Source: Xiphydria camelus | Taxonomy: Eukaryota; Arthropoda; Insecta; Hymenoptera; Xiphydriidae | Direction of reading: 5' to 3' | Length of the DNA stretch: 64,000 nt | Assembly: GCA_963678675.1 (NCBI GenBank) | Contig: OY783194.1 | Location: forward strand, 13,777,207-13,841,206 | In this document: positions 34,566 to 45,857 of the stretch, one piece after another | Layout of the letters: each line of letters starts with the position of its first letter | Numbering within the stretch: the first letter of the stretch is position 1 | Position numbers and translations under genes: made by a program | Notes under the pieces: model-generated | Database searches by the model: none | What the model was told of the DNA's origin: nothing | What the model saw: the letters and a program-made list of their open reading frames with translations, nothing else

Positions 34566-35460
34566 ACACAGTCACACAAAAAAAAGTGGGGTATACATTT
34601 GATGCGATATATGTTATCCGTAGTAATTTCGAATCCTGATCACGAATCCGGGGTGTCGAAATTTGGCCATCACGTCACAATTTTTTTCTAACCTCAAAAA
34701 ATTGTGCACAGTCATACACACAAAAAAAGTGAGGTATATACTTTTGATGCGATACATGTTATTCGTAGCAATTTTGCCTCCTGATCACGAATCCGGTGAC
34801 AAAATTTGGCTATCACGTCACATCTTTTTTTTACTCTCAAGAAAACCAACCAGTGATCATGATTTTTAAAAAGTTAATGGACTTAAACCAAATTCGGTAT
34901 AAGAGGGTTTTTTGGATCGCTGATCACGAATCTGAAATCAGATTTCAAAAATTCAAGATGGCGGATCCAATATGGAGGACGAGATTTTCGAAAATCGACG
35001 GATTCATACCAAATTTGGTATACGGGGGTTTTTTCGTTCGCTGATGACGAATACGAAGTTATATTTACAAAATTCCGCCATATTGGATCCGTCATCTTGA
35101 ATTTTTTTAACTGACTTCAGATTCATGATCAGCGATCCAAAAAACCCTTATACCAAATTTGGCATGAATCCGTCGATTTTCAAAAATCTCGTCCTCCATA
35201 TTGGATCCGCCATCTTGAATTTTTGAAATCTGATTTCAGATTCGTGATCAGCGATCCAAAAAACCCACTACAGCGGATTTGGTTTAAGTATTAACTTTTT
35301 GAAAATCATGATCTCTTGATGGTTTTTTGAGATTAAGAAAAAATGTGACGTGATGGCTAAATTTTGACACCGGATTCATGATTAGGAGGCAAAATTACTA
35401 CGGATAACACATATCGCATCAAATGTATACCCCCCACCTTTTTTTTGTGTGTGACTGTGT
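34566..35460. mobile_element. foldback element with ACACAGTCACAC ends
   Basis: Termini ACACAGTCACACAAAAAAAA and the inverse at 35440-35460. Inverted arms continue with 'gatgcgatat' and 'cctgatcacgaatccgg', then words such as 'atccaatatggaggacgag' mirrored around about 35080. The left side has an internal duplication of the terminal 170 bp (34696-34815). Fragments of the same repeat are at 15850-15965. Non-coding. Confidence 0.75.
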
Positions 35461-35461
35461 T

Positions 35462-35691
35462 ATTTATTCCTCTTTATAACTATCTCAAATTTCTTTTAGC
35501 ACAGATAAATAGTACACTGAATAAGCTTAACAATTATTATAGTCTTGCCTTTGTTTATTTTTAAATTCTTAAACTTATCATTCGATTTTGTATTTTTTTC
35601 TTAGTGTACGCAGACTTTTGCAAAGCACTGTATATCAGCGATGCTCGATGCATAGGCGATGCAGAGGGTTGGCCGCGTAAACACCAACATA
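35462..35691. other. no gene recognised
   Basis: AT-rich interval between two foldbacks. The last 50 bp before the TA at 35692 are GC-richer, without a recognisable feature. Confidence 0.4.
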
Positions 35692-36539
35692 TAGTCCAGT
35701 AAAATTTCCGTTTAAATCGAAAATTGTGACGTAATGGTGAAAACTTGACAAAAGCTATGTTTTGATGTTATTAACAGAGGGAACATGTTAAAAGAAGTAT
35801 CACCCCCCGGCGACGGCTGTAAAAAATTTATTTATTGTTGAAAAATCGGTTCTTCGCTGATATTTTGAAAAATACGTGACTTATTGAAAAATAGCTTAGA
35901 CAAAAGTTGTAGATAATGAAATTATCTATAAAAAAGATTATTACATTTTCACTCTATCTTCAACCCCTAAGAAACTAGGACCTCCAGATGAGTTGGAATT
36001 TTCAAATATTCATAACAAATGCAAAAGTTAAAATTTTTACAATTTTTCTTTCTACAACTTGCCTAGAAAAATGTCATCTTTTTTCCTAGCGAAACCGAAT
36101 TTTTTTTTCAGTGTTGTTTAACACTAATTGATGTTTAAAGTTGTCAATTTCTCAATTCACATCGAAATGTACAATAAAAAAATTTTTTAATTATACCATC
36201 GTTTATTTCGGATTCTTTCTGAAAGAAAAGATAGATAGCAATTGAACGTATCTTGCCTGGTTTGTAAGATATGCTCAATTGAAAAGAAGGGAGATTTATG
36301 CGATGAGCACCACTAGCTTGAGACAAACATATAGTGTCGCACCGTTCTCACTCTCGTCGCCCTGACGTTTGTGTGCGCGCGCTGCTGCAGTTGTCTGCGA
36401 GTGTCAGTGAGACAGAGGGTTGCTCTAAGCGTTTTGGAGTAACTTATGTTCCCTTGCAGGATAGACGAAAATCGGAAGGCCGTTTTCGTAGCATCGCGAC
36501 CATGAATACCTCGCAGAGCTAGTAGCCAAGGTAATATGC

Positions 36540-36915
36540 ATTATCTTATTTCCATTATCTTCTTTCCAGCGCCTCCTAGGTAAAATGTAGTTTTATAAAA
36601 ATTGTAGAGGATACGATTCTCTACAAGTTTTGTTTAACATTTTTTTCTCTCAAACAAATAATTTCAGAGTTACGCTTAACTAAACTAGAGCACTTTTCCT
36701 ACAGTTGCATTACGTACCCTTTTCAATCCGATTCTTTGGTATTATCTTCTTTCCATCGCCTCCTAGGTAAGAGGTAGTTACATAAAAATTATTGAGCAGA
36801 CAATTCTCTACAAGTTTGTTTAATATTTTTTTCTCTCAAACAAATAATTTCAGAGTTACGCTTAAGTAAACTGGAGCACTTTTCTTACAGTTGCATTCAC
36901 GTACCCTTTTAACTC
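36540..36915. repeat. 187-bp tandem repeat, left arm, 2 copies
   Basis: Two units with 'gtacccttttcaatccg' and 'cgcctcctaggtaa' in inverse orientation to the right arm. Confidence 0.85.
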
Positions 36916-37467
36916 TCAACTTCGCTAATTACTGATTCATTATGTTTTCATAATCAATTGTACTCGTTTCCACACCACCATGAGGTAGAGTAAACGGCAC
37001 GTTTTTTTTTTATCGTAGTTTCCCCAGTAGGCCTATTCCACAACTGTGTCGTTCTAGTGTGCAGTTTTCGAAACTAGTTCGTATTGTTTTGTTCAGTTTT
37101 AATTCTGAATGAAATAATTGCAAAGCGTGAAATTTGAACATTAGATATTTCAAGCAGAAATTATGTATTTTTATTTAAAGCATAGAGAAATCCATAATTC
37201 GACAGCGTTAAATGTTGGAATATTACTGTATTTATGGTAGTTAGGAACAAAACAAGAAAAAGAATTTTACATTCGGAAGCAAACCACCAATTTCATTGGT
37301 AGTATAACGCTCCAGCTTGTGTTCTGTTATGGAAATATTTAAAATAAAGAATAAAAAATTATTTGGACTTCTCCAATCGAAGTGGATCGACATGGATTAC
37401 TCATCCGACATCGGAATATTTCTGGAAGAACTACTGGAATATTATTTGTTTTAGATGCATAACATTA

Positions 37468-38120
37468 TTAGTACTCAAAATCGACTTCCATAAAGTGAAC
37501 ATCGTCATCACTTCCATGTCCACCAGTTTCAGCAAACATTTCTACATCTTCCAAATTTGGTTGCATTTCTTCATCTTCTGAATCTGTGTCTTCAGAATCA
37601 TCCAGCGTGAAATTTTTACAGGTTTGACCGTTGCAATTCTTACAAACATGAGTGCAATGGAGGCCACTTCTCTTACAACGACATCTACTTGTGGCACAGT
37701 CACCTTTACAACCGTAAAAGATCTGAAAATGAGAAAACATTCAATTAAAATTTTCATGAAAAAGGGTGGAAAATTATTGGATAATCTTTGTTGCACTACT
37801 TTTCTTTGATAACATGAAGATAAATGTAGGAAGAAAAATTATTTATATCTTTTTGTAGGAGCCACAAAAATTAATTACCTTTTTGAGCAACTCTTTCGGA
37901 GCTAATTCTGCGCGTTGAATCACTGGAAGGAGCATTATGGTGGTTCTCCTCCATCCCCAATCCTCAGCGTTTAATTCTCGTCCTTGCTATGTTTGAACTT
38001 GGTAATACACCCTCTTGGTATGTTCATGAAGTGCAGATGGAGTTGTTGGTAATGAGAAGCTAGTGACATTTTCTTCTTGGCGGTTGTAACAAGTGATACA
38101 AAAAGCTTATATCGCATTTC
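37468..38120 (-). pseudogene. CXC-domain protein gene, left-arm copy
   Basis: Exon from about 38120 to 37879 (EMRYKLFVSLVTTAKKK, then after a frameshift PSALHEHTKRVYYQVQ, an in-frame TAG at 37989-37987, EDWGWRRT and LAPKELLKK), donor GTAATT. The intron ends TTTTCAG and the last exon is 37722-37468, starting YGCKGDCATSRCRCKRSGLH with a following CKNCNGQTCKN (Tesmin/TSO1-type CXC, 11 cysteines) and an acidic tail ending DFEY. Both interruptions are shared with the right arm. The upstream PIN-like region is absent. Confidence 0.75.
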
Positions 38121-38190
38121 ATTAATAGGTTCCTTGTCGCGATCACATTTGTTGAATACAAGTGCTGGATAATAAAAAGGGAAGAGAAGT

Positions 38191-38965
38191 ATGTTCAAAA
38201 TACCAGAAAAAAATCCAGCTCTGCAGAAATCTGTATCTATTTATATCCCATCGCTGAGGAAGTTATATAGCACTTATATTCAACAAATGATCGCGACAAG
38301 GAACCTATTAATGAAATGCGATATAAGCTTTTCGTATCACTTATTACCACCGCCAAGAAGAAAATGTCACTGGCTTCTCATTACCACCAACTCCATCTGC
38401 ACTTCATGAACATACCAAGAGGGTGTTTTACCAAGTTCAAACATAGCAAGGACGAGAATTAAACGCTGAGGATTGGGGATGGAGGAGAACCACCATAATG
38501 CTCCTTCCAGTGATTCAACGTGCAGAATTAGCTCCGAAAGAGTTGCTCAAAAAGGTAATTAATTTGTGAGGCTTCTACAAAAAGATATAAATAATTTTTT
38601 TCCCTACATTTATCTTCATGTTATCAAAGAAAAGTAGTGCAACAAAGATTATCCAATAATTTTCCACCCTTTTTCATGAAAATTTTAATTGAATGTTTTC
38701 TCATTTTCAGATCTTGTATGGTTGTAAAGGTGACTGTGCCACAAGTAGATGTCGTTGTAAGAGAAGTGGCCTCCATTGCACTCATGTTTGTAAGAATTGC
38801 AACGGTCAAACCTGTAAAAATTTCACGCTGGATGATTCTGAAGACACAGATTCAGAAGATGAAGAAATGCAACCGAATTTGGAAGATGTAGAAATGTTTG
38901 CTGAAACTGGTGGACATGGAAGTGATGACGATGTTCACTTTATGGAAGTCGATTTTGAGTACTAA
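38191..38965 (+). pseudogene. CXC-domain protein gene, right-arm copy
   Basis: Same structure as the left-arm copy: coding-like loop (38191-38262), exon to 38554 with the shared TAG at 38444-38446 and the shared frameshift before LPTTPSALHEH, intron 38555-38710, final exon 38711-38965 with an intact CXC motif and acidic tail. The last exon is identical in protein sequence to the left-arm copy from the second codon block on. CXC domains bind DNA in tesmin and MSL2. Here the protein is truncated at the 5-prime side and cannot be complete. Confidence 0.75.
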
Positions 38966-39514
38966 TAATGTTATGCATCTAAAACAAATAATATTCCAGT
39001 AGTTCTTCCAGAAATATTCCGATGTCGGATGAGCAATCCATGTTGATCCACTTCGATTGGAGAAGTCCAAAAAATTTTTTATTCTTCATTTTAAATATTT
39101 CCATAACAGAACACAAGCTGGAGCGTTATACTACCAATGAAATTGCTGGACTGCTTCCGAATCTAAAATTCCTTTTCTTGTTTTGTTCCTAACTACCATA
39201 AATACAATAATATTCCAACATTTAACGCTGTCGAATTATCGATTTCTCTATGCTTTAGATAAAAATACATAATTTCTGCTTCAAATATCTAATGCTCAAA
39301 TTTCACGCTTTGCAATTATTTCATTCAGAATTAAAATTGAACAAAACAATACGAACTAGTTTGGAAAACTGCACACTAGAACGACAGATGTGGAATAGGC
39401 CTACTGGGGAAACTATGTTCAAAAAAAACGCGCCGTTTACTCTATCTCATGGTGGTGTTTAAACGAGTACAATTGATTATGAAAACATAATGAATCAGTA
39501 ATTAGCGAAGTTGA

Positions 39515-40445
39515 GAGTGAAAAGGGTACGTGAATGCAATTGTAAGAAAAACGCTCTGGTTTACTTAGGCGCAACTCTGAAATTATTTGTTTCAGAAAAA
39601 AATTGCCAAACAAAACTTGTAGAGAATTATCTCCTCTATAATTTTTATGTAACTACCTCTTACCGAGGAGGTGCTGGAAAGAAGATAATGCCAAAGAATC
39701 GGATTGAAAAGGGTACGTAATGCAACTGTAAGAAAAGTGCTCTAGTTTACTTAAACGTAACTCTGAAATTATTTGTTTGAGAAAAAAAAATGTAAAACAA
39801 AACTTGTAGAGAATTGTCTCCTCTATAATGTTTATATAACTACCTCTTACCTAGGAGACGATGGAAAGAAGATAATGCCAAAGAATCGGATTGAAAAGGG
39901 TACGTGAATGCAACTGTAAGAAAAGTGCTCCAGTTGACTTAAGCGTAACTCTGAAATTATTTGTTTGAGAGAAAAAAATGTGAAACAAAACTTGTAGAGA
40001 ATTGTCTCCTCTATAATTTTTATGTAGCTATCTCTTACCTAGGAGGCGATGGAAAGAAGATAATGCCAAAGAATCGGATTGAAAAGGGTACGTAATGCAA
40101 CTGTAAGAAAAGTGCTCTAGTTTACTTAAGCGTAACTCTAAAATTATTTATTTGAAAGAAAAAAATGTTAAACAAAACTTGTAGAGAATTGTCTCCTCTA
40201 TAATTTTTATGTAACTACCTCTTACCTAGGAGGCGATGGAAAGAAGATAATGCCAAAGAATCGGATTGAAAAGGGTACGTAATGCAACTGTAGGAAAAGT
40301 GCTCTAGTTTAGTTAAGCGTAACTCTGAAATTATTTGTTTGAGAGAAAAAAATGTTAAACAAAACTTGTAGAGAATCGTATCCTCTACAATTTTTATAAA
40401 ACTACATTTTACCTAGGAGGCGCTGGAAAGAAGATAATGGAAATA
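39515..40445. repeat. 187-bp tandem repeat, right arm, about 5 copies
   Basis: 'gggtacgt' plus 'atgcaactgtaagaaaagtg' recurs near 39524, 39711, 39898, 40086 and 40273, a regular 187-188 bp period. The left arm has only two units. Confidence 0.9.
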
Positions 40446-42267
40446 AGATAATGCATATTGCCTTGGCTACTAGCTCTGCGAGGTATTCATGGTCGCGATG
40501 CTACGAAAACGGCCTTCCGATTTTCGTCTATCCTGCAATGCAAGGGAGCATAAGTTACTCCAAAACGCTTAGAGCAACCTTCTGTCTCACTGACACTCGC
40601 AGACAACTGCAGCAGCGCGCGCACACAAACGTCAGGGCGACGAGAGTGAGAACAGTGCGACACTATATGTCTGTCTCAAGCTAGTGGTGCTCATCGCATA
40701 AATCTCCCTCCTTTTCAATTGAGCATATCTTACAAACCAGGCAAGATACGTTCAATTGCTATCTATCTTTTCTTTCAGAAAGAATCCGAAATAAACGATG
40801 GTATAATTAAAAAATTTTTTTATTGTACATTTCGATGTGAATTGAGAAATTGACAACTTTAAACATCAATTAGTGTTAAACAACACTGAAAAAAAAATTC
40901 GGTTTCGCTAGGAAAAAAGATGACATTTTTCTAGGCAAGTTATAGAAAGAAAAATTGTAAAAATTTTAACTTTTGTATTTGTTATGAATATTTGAAAATT
41001 CCTACTCATCTGGAGGTCCTAGTTTCTTAGTGGTTAAAGATATAGTAAAAATGTAATAATCTTTTTTGTAGATAATTTCATTATCTACAACTTTTGTCTA
41101 AGCTATTTTTCAATAAGTTACGTATTTTTCAAAATATCAGCAAAGAACCGATTTTTCAACAATAAATAAATTTTTTACAGCCGTCGCCGGGGGGTGATAC
41201 TTCTTTTAACATGTTCCCTCTGTTAATAACATCAAAACATAGCTTTTGTCAAGTTTTCACCATTACGTCACAATTTTCGATTTAAACGGAAATTTTACTG
41301 GACTAATACCCGAGTTCGAGTGGCAAGGGCATCTCAAGCGTTCCCATATCGATGCCAGAGTCGGGCATATAAACACTAGATAGGATTGATGACTCATAAG
41401 GAGAGAAAGAAGGAAAAGGTAGTACAAGATCCGAACTAGAGACGTTCTTCACCGATCTGCTTACCGGATGAAAAGTATTTTTTATCAAACATAATACGTC
41501 AATGAACATATCGCGTATGGGTAGGCTAATAAAATATGCTCAAGACTACCCTTAAAACTATATAAACAGGTGAGCTGATATGAGCAATTTGCACCGATCT
41601 GCTTACCAATTAAACTATATATGAAAATAAAGATAATTTTATTGCAAACACGATATTATAACCCTACCTGCAAAAAATTGGTCATGAATCAGGGTTGTAA
41701 GGCTTTGAAATTTATCGGAGCTAGCCAAGATGCGCGTACTACAGGGAAATTTGCTACAGGACGCAACGTAGGAAGTGGGCGCGACGCGACGGTTAGATGA
41801 GAGAGAGTGCGGACATGCTGCTTCCTCGTACGATTGACAAAGATAACACTACTAAAATGCCGAGAAAAAGCGACTACGAGCGACTCGTTGTTTACATCCC
41901 TCAGTTTGCGGAAAAATACGTGCTCCCCATTATGACATAAATGTAATGTAGTATCTTTTTCAATCGTTATTTTTTTCAATCAATTACTGTTGGATCCCTG
42001 GTAAAATTATTTTCGTTCAAGATTCAACTAACTTTGCATTTTTATTTTTGCCTGTCTGGAGAAGGGACAATTTATTACTTTATGGCTCTTTCTCGAAAGT
42101 ACAGAAAAAGGGGAAAAACGTTCTTACCGGGTTTTCGAGTGAAAGTTTTTTCCGAACATGTGATAAACAGACAGTCGAGGCGATGGCTCATGGGGTGGGT
42201 TTGTAACGCATTAAAAATATCTGAAGGTAAAGACGAAATTCTAGACTTTTCCTCTAAATGAGAGAGA

Positions 42268-42798
42268 CCCCCCCCCCCCCCTTCAAAACATCGACGATGT
42301 ATGATAGCACGAATTAATAAAATAGCTCCCTTTCCAAAGTAATCATGTAACAACTTACGAATCACCAAAGATAATGAAAAAATTATGATAAAATTAATGA
42401 AATCATTACCGCCAAATTAATGAAAGCAAGTGTGTTGTCAAGGTATGTTGCGTTAATGAGAGAAATAGTACATAATTCCATACAATGGTTAATTGAGGAT
42501 ATATTCTCAGTTTCAGTGGAACTTCTCTCTTGGTTTTTTTTCCCTCTATATTATTTTTAGTCTCTGTAGTAAAGTTTACCATTGTATGGAATTATGTACT
42601 ATTTCTCTCATTAACGCAACATACCTTGACAACACACTTGCTTTCATTAATTTGGCGGTAATGATTTCATTAATTTTATCATAATTTTTTCATTATCTTT
42701 GGTAATTCGTAAGTTGTTACATGATTACTTTGGAAAGGGAGCTATTTTATTAATTCGTGCTATCATACATCGTCGATGTTTTGAAGGGGGGGGGGGGG
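42268..42798. mobile_element. foldback MITE with C14/G13 termini
   Basis: The left arm begins with 14 C then TTCAAAACATCGACGATG (42268-42488). The right arm is the inverse, ending in 13 G (42578-42798). Arms are about 220 bp and almost perfect; the loop is about 90 bp. Non-coding. Confidence 0.85.
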
Positions 42799-43140
42799 AT
42801 TTCATTTCTTTTTTCGTTAATTTTCTTTCGTGCTCTTTTGTCAGATAAATATGAAACATTTTTTTAAATGATAGAAGATGGTCAGTTATTATTATTGCCG
42901 AGTTCGATTGTGTATTGAACTGAAGCGTGATATGAAGCTTATTAATATTATACATTTACTGTATGGTTTGTTATCTACTTGCTTTAGTGGATAGAAAAAA
43001 AATACGCAACTGTACGCATCTGAAGCTCAAGACCGACTGCTTTTCCAGCGAAATTCCGTATACCGTGAGACAAAGGTTCGACGAGGGACCGACATATGTA
43101 CCTCGGGGTACGGAACGCTGCGATAAAGCTGCCAATCGTA

Positions 43141-43356
43141 AGGGCCTTTGCACACGACGTTTTTTAAACTAGCTGACGATGCGCCTTTTTGATGAGCGCG
43201 TTCGCTGCGCGTCATCAGCGCGTATTAGCAGGTTGTATTAGCAAGGATCGTGTGTAAAAGTCACAACTTGCCGACTGCCTTGCGTTTGCTGAGCGTCCTA
43301 ATCGCGTATAACACGCGTCGTCAGCTAGTTTAAAAAACGTCGTGTGCAAAGGCCCT
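43141..43356. mobile_element. 216-bp MITE, TA duplication
   Basis: Ends AGGGCCTTTGCACACGACG and its inverse (TIR about 40 bp), flanked by TA at 43139-43140 and 43357-43358. Non-coding. Confidence 0.85.
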
Positions 43357-43386
43357 TAGTTGTGACGTAGGCAGGGTTCTCAGGTA

Positions 43387-43560
43387 AGGAGACCCCTGGG
43401 TCCCCTTTCTCTTACTCACTCGCAAGAGAAACGTATACGTTTCTTAGCGAGTAGACCAATCAGGACCCCCATCACAACGGAATACTTGATCCTGATTGGT
43501 CTATTGGCTAAGATGCGTATACGCAACTTTGCGAGTGAGTTAGAGAAAGGGGCCCCTGAT
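43387..43560. mobile_element. small inverted-repeat MITE
   Basis: 'cccctttctcttactcactc' near 43403 is mirrored by 'gagtgagttagagaaagggg' near 43531. The inner part mirrors 'agaccaatcagga'. Ends are approximate. Confidence 0.7.
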
Positions 43561-44084
43561 CGCTTTATCGCGTAGTTTCCGACAAGGCGGAGAAAAGAGC
43601 GGCGTAGCGCGTCACTACACATTCATTGTTGTCAGCCGACGTATCGTGTGTTAACAGTTTGAAAACAATTGAACATCGAATTTTGTAACTAGAACGCACT
43701 CAATGATAAACGGAAAATGGGTAAAAATGTTTTCAGCCTAGATGACTGATTTAAAAATTATGAATGATAAATAAAATCACCAACATGTAATGATTTTATA
43801 ATTAATGTTTCGATAATATTTACATTTTCCCCAGAACAATTCGTTCGTGAAAGAAGTCATAAAAATCGTAAATAAACAAACTATGCGGTTTTTTCACCGT
43901 TTCAGTAATTTTAACGAATCGGTGGAAACCGGATATTATGTTCATAACATAGCATTCGATTTGCTCCGATTTGTTAAAATTATCGAAACAGTGAATAAAC
44001 TGCACAGTATTTACGGGCTGTAAGCCGAATCTAACTATCGACTCGATCTCTGCCGGTATAAATGAAAAATTTATTCTGGTCTTT

Positions 44085-44265
44085 ATCAATCTATCATTAG
44101 AGAATAATCAATTTATATGGTGTAACTAAGCATAATTTTGGTTATAACCATACATATATTTATTGAGAAAATTCGATGTAAAAATTGAGGGGTGGAGAAG
44201 GCAGACATAAAGATACACGGGTTCTCGCTGCTCACTTTACGCCGAGATGAACGAACATACCTACT
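44085..44265. repeat. repeat R fragment, copy D
   Basis: About 180 bp matching R around 'ttggttataacc' and 'attgaggggtg'. It ends before the terminal hairpin region, which is diverged. It lies inside the 41424-45857 element, next to a CCGTATGTCC-type MITE. Confidence 0.65.
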
Positions 44266-44279
44266 ACACGCTTACTGTA

Positions 44280-44546
44280 CCGTATGTCCGTCTCTGTACT
44301 GGCCAGTTTGAAGTTACCTTCGGATAGGCTTGGTCGGTACTCGAGTCATTTAATACGGTAGAAGTCGAGTCGGCAGTTAGAGTTGATGTCAATTCGGGAG
44401 ATCGAAGCGTCTAACCTCGAAATTGTGAATTTGTGAATAATGGAAATTACGGAAATAATTATAATTACGGTATAAATATCTCGATTACCGACCAAGCCTA
44501 TCCGAAGGTAACTTTCAAACTGGCCAGTACAGAGACGGACATACGG
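44280..44546. mobile_element. 267-bp MITE, CCGTATGTCC family
   Basis: TIR of about 60 bp starting CCGTATGTCCGTCTCTGTAC, TA at 44278-44279 and 44547-44548. It contains the shared internal motif 'aattcgggagatcgaagc' followed by 'gaataATG', as in the other members at 48662, 49850 and 57969. Confidence 0.9.
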
Positions 44547-44548
44547 TA

Positions 44549-45403
44549 TTGGTGTACGAAGCAGTACGGAGCGTTCTTGTACGGACGCCGCGTTCCAGTG
44601 TGCGAGCCTTCGTACACACGTACATGATGTCCCGACCCGAGCAGAACCGCACAGTTACAGGGACCTTGAAATTTACCGTCGGCTGGGCTTTGTACAAATA
44701 CCGACTGGTCACGAGTCGTCGCCACAAAGGGAAGAGTACATCAGTATGAAGGCCGGATGGTGGCGACGCCAGCAGGCTAGTGGCGAAAGCACGAAACCAC
44801 GAAATCTCGTATGGATGGATGGATGGATTGACTATTGAACGCAAAGGCGTTCCAATTCCTGTATAGATACTCTCGGTCGGAGGGTTCGGTTGGACGGTCG
44901 GACGGTTTTATTAATTCGATAATCTCGACCGAGATTATTGATTTCATAAGTTGAAATGATAAATTGTTAAGAAAAACTCTTCTTGGAGTCTTTGCGTTAT
45001 TTAGGTTACTGTTATATAAAATCTGGGCACTCTCTTATTCCAGCAACATACAAGTTTTTGGAAGGCTATAATATTGTATTTGTTGTAATATTATTATAAT
45101 CTTTGTAAAGATTGTTATTGTATTCATTGTTTTATAATAGAGTTTTTTTACACCGTCAATTTGTTAATGATTTTTTATCGCTCTCTAAAAAATGTAATTT
45201 TTCTGTTTGTTTGCTGTGGTATTTTTATAGAATAGATAAAATTTATCGAATAATTATCACTAACATATTATTATTCTGTGATAGAAATATTAATATTTCC
45301 CCATCCATATATTTAGTTGAAAATATTTGAAAAATCTTTCACATTTTAATATTTTATATTTAATTTAAAGTAATTAAAAGTTTACTGCCTGTACCTACTC
45401 CAT
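44549..45403. other. no gene recognised
   Basis: 44549-44900 is GC-balanced with an ATGG tetranucleotide run near 44810. 44950-45400 is AT-rich. Part of the interior of the long-TIR element. Confidence 0.4.
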
Positions 45404-45857
45404 TGTAGTCGCTTTTTCTCGGCATTTTAGTAGTGTTATCTTTGTCAATCGTACGAGGAAGCAGCATGTACGCACTCTCTCATATCTAATCGTCGCGTCG
45501 CGCCCACTTCCTACGTTGCGTCCTATAGCAAATTTCCCTGTAGTACGCGCATCTTGGCTAGCTCCGATAAATTTCAAAGCCTTACAACCGTGACTCATGA
45601 CCGATTTTTTGCAGGTAGGGTTATACCATCGTGTTTGCAATGAAATTAACTTTATTTTCATATATAGTTTAATTGGTAAGCAGATCGGTGCAAATTGCTC
45701 ATATCAGCTCACCTGTTTATATAGTTTTAAGGGTAGTCTTGAGCATATTTTATTAGCCTACCCATACGCGATATGTTCATTGACGTATTATGTTTGATAA
45801 AAAATACTTTTCATCCGGTAAGCAGATCGGTGAAGAACGTCTCTAGTTCGGATCTTA

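Larger units (their letters stand above)
35694..41303. mobile_element. giant foldback, 5.6 kb, CXC gene in both arms
   Basis: Termini GTCCAGTAAAATTTCC and its inverse, TA duplication at 35692-35693 and 41304-41305. The left arm (about 35694-38166, 2.47 kb) and right arm (about 38262-41303, 3.04 kb) are near-identical. The length difference equals about three extra 187-bp tandem units in the right arm. The ~95-bp loop continues the reading of the right-arm CXC gene (KNPALQKSVS), so the right arm is the parental half and the left arm the inverted copy. Confidence 0.9.
41424..45857. mobile_element. 4.4-kb element with about 450-bp inverted termini
   Basis: The left arm (41424-41890) starts near GATCCGAACTAGAGACG and is inverted at 45404-45857. 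Both arms contain two copies of CACCGATCTGCTTACC about 135 bp apart. The interior holds a poly-C foldback, three small MITEs and an R fragment, but no transposase. A target duplication is not clear. Minus-strand open readings on both flanks (46035-45858, and 41423-41302 ending LPLELGY) might be one interrupted reading frame, but that is weak. Confidence 0.7.

Noticed and set aside
43441..43560. tRNA-like fold around the inverted repeats
   Set aside because: No A/B box or cloverleaf; the symmetry is that of a MITE.
41424..45857. LTR retrotransposon with 450-bp LTRs
   Set aside because: The terminal repeats are inverted, not direct, and no RT or integrase lies between them.
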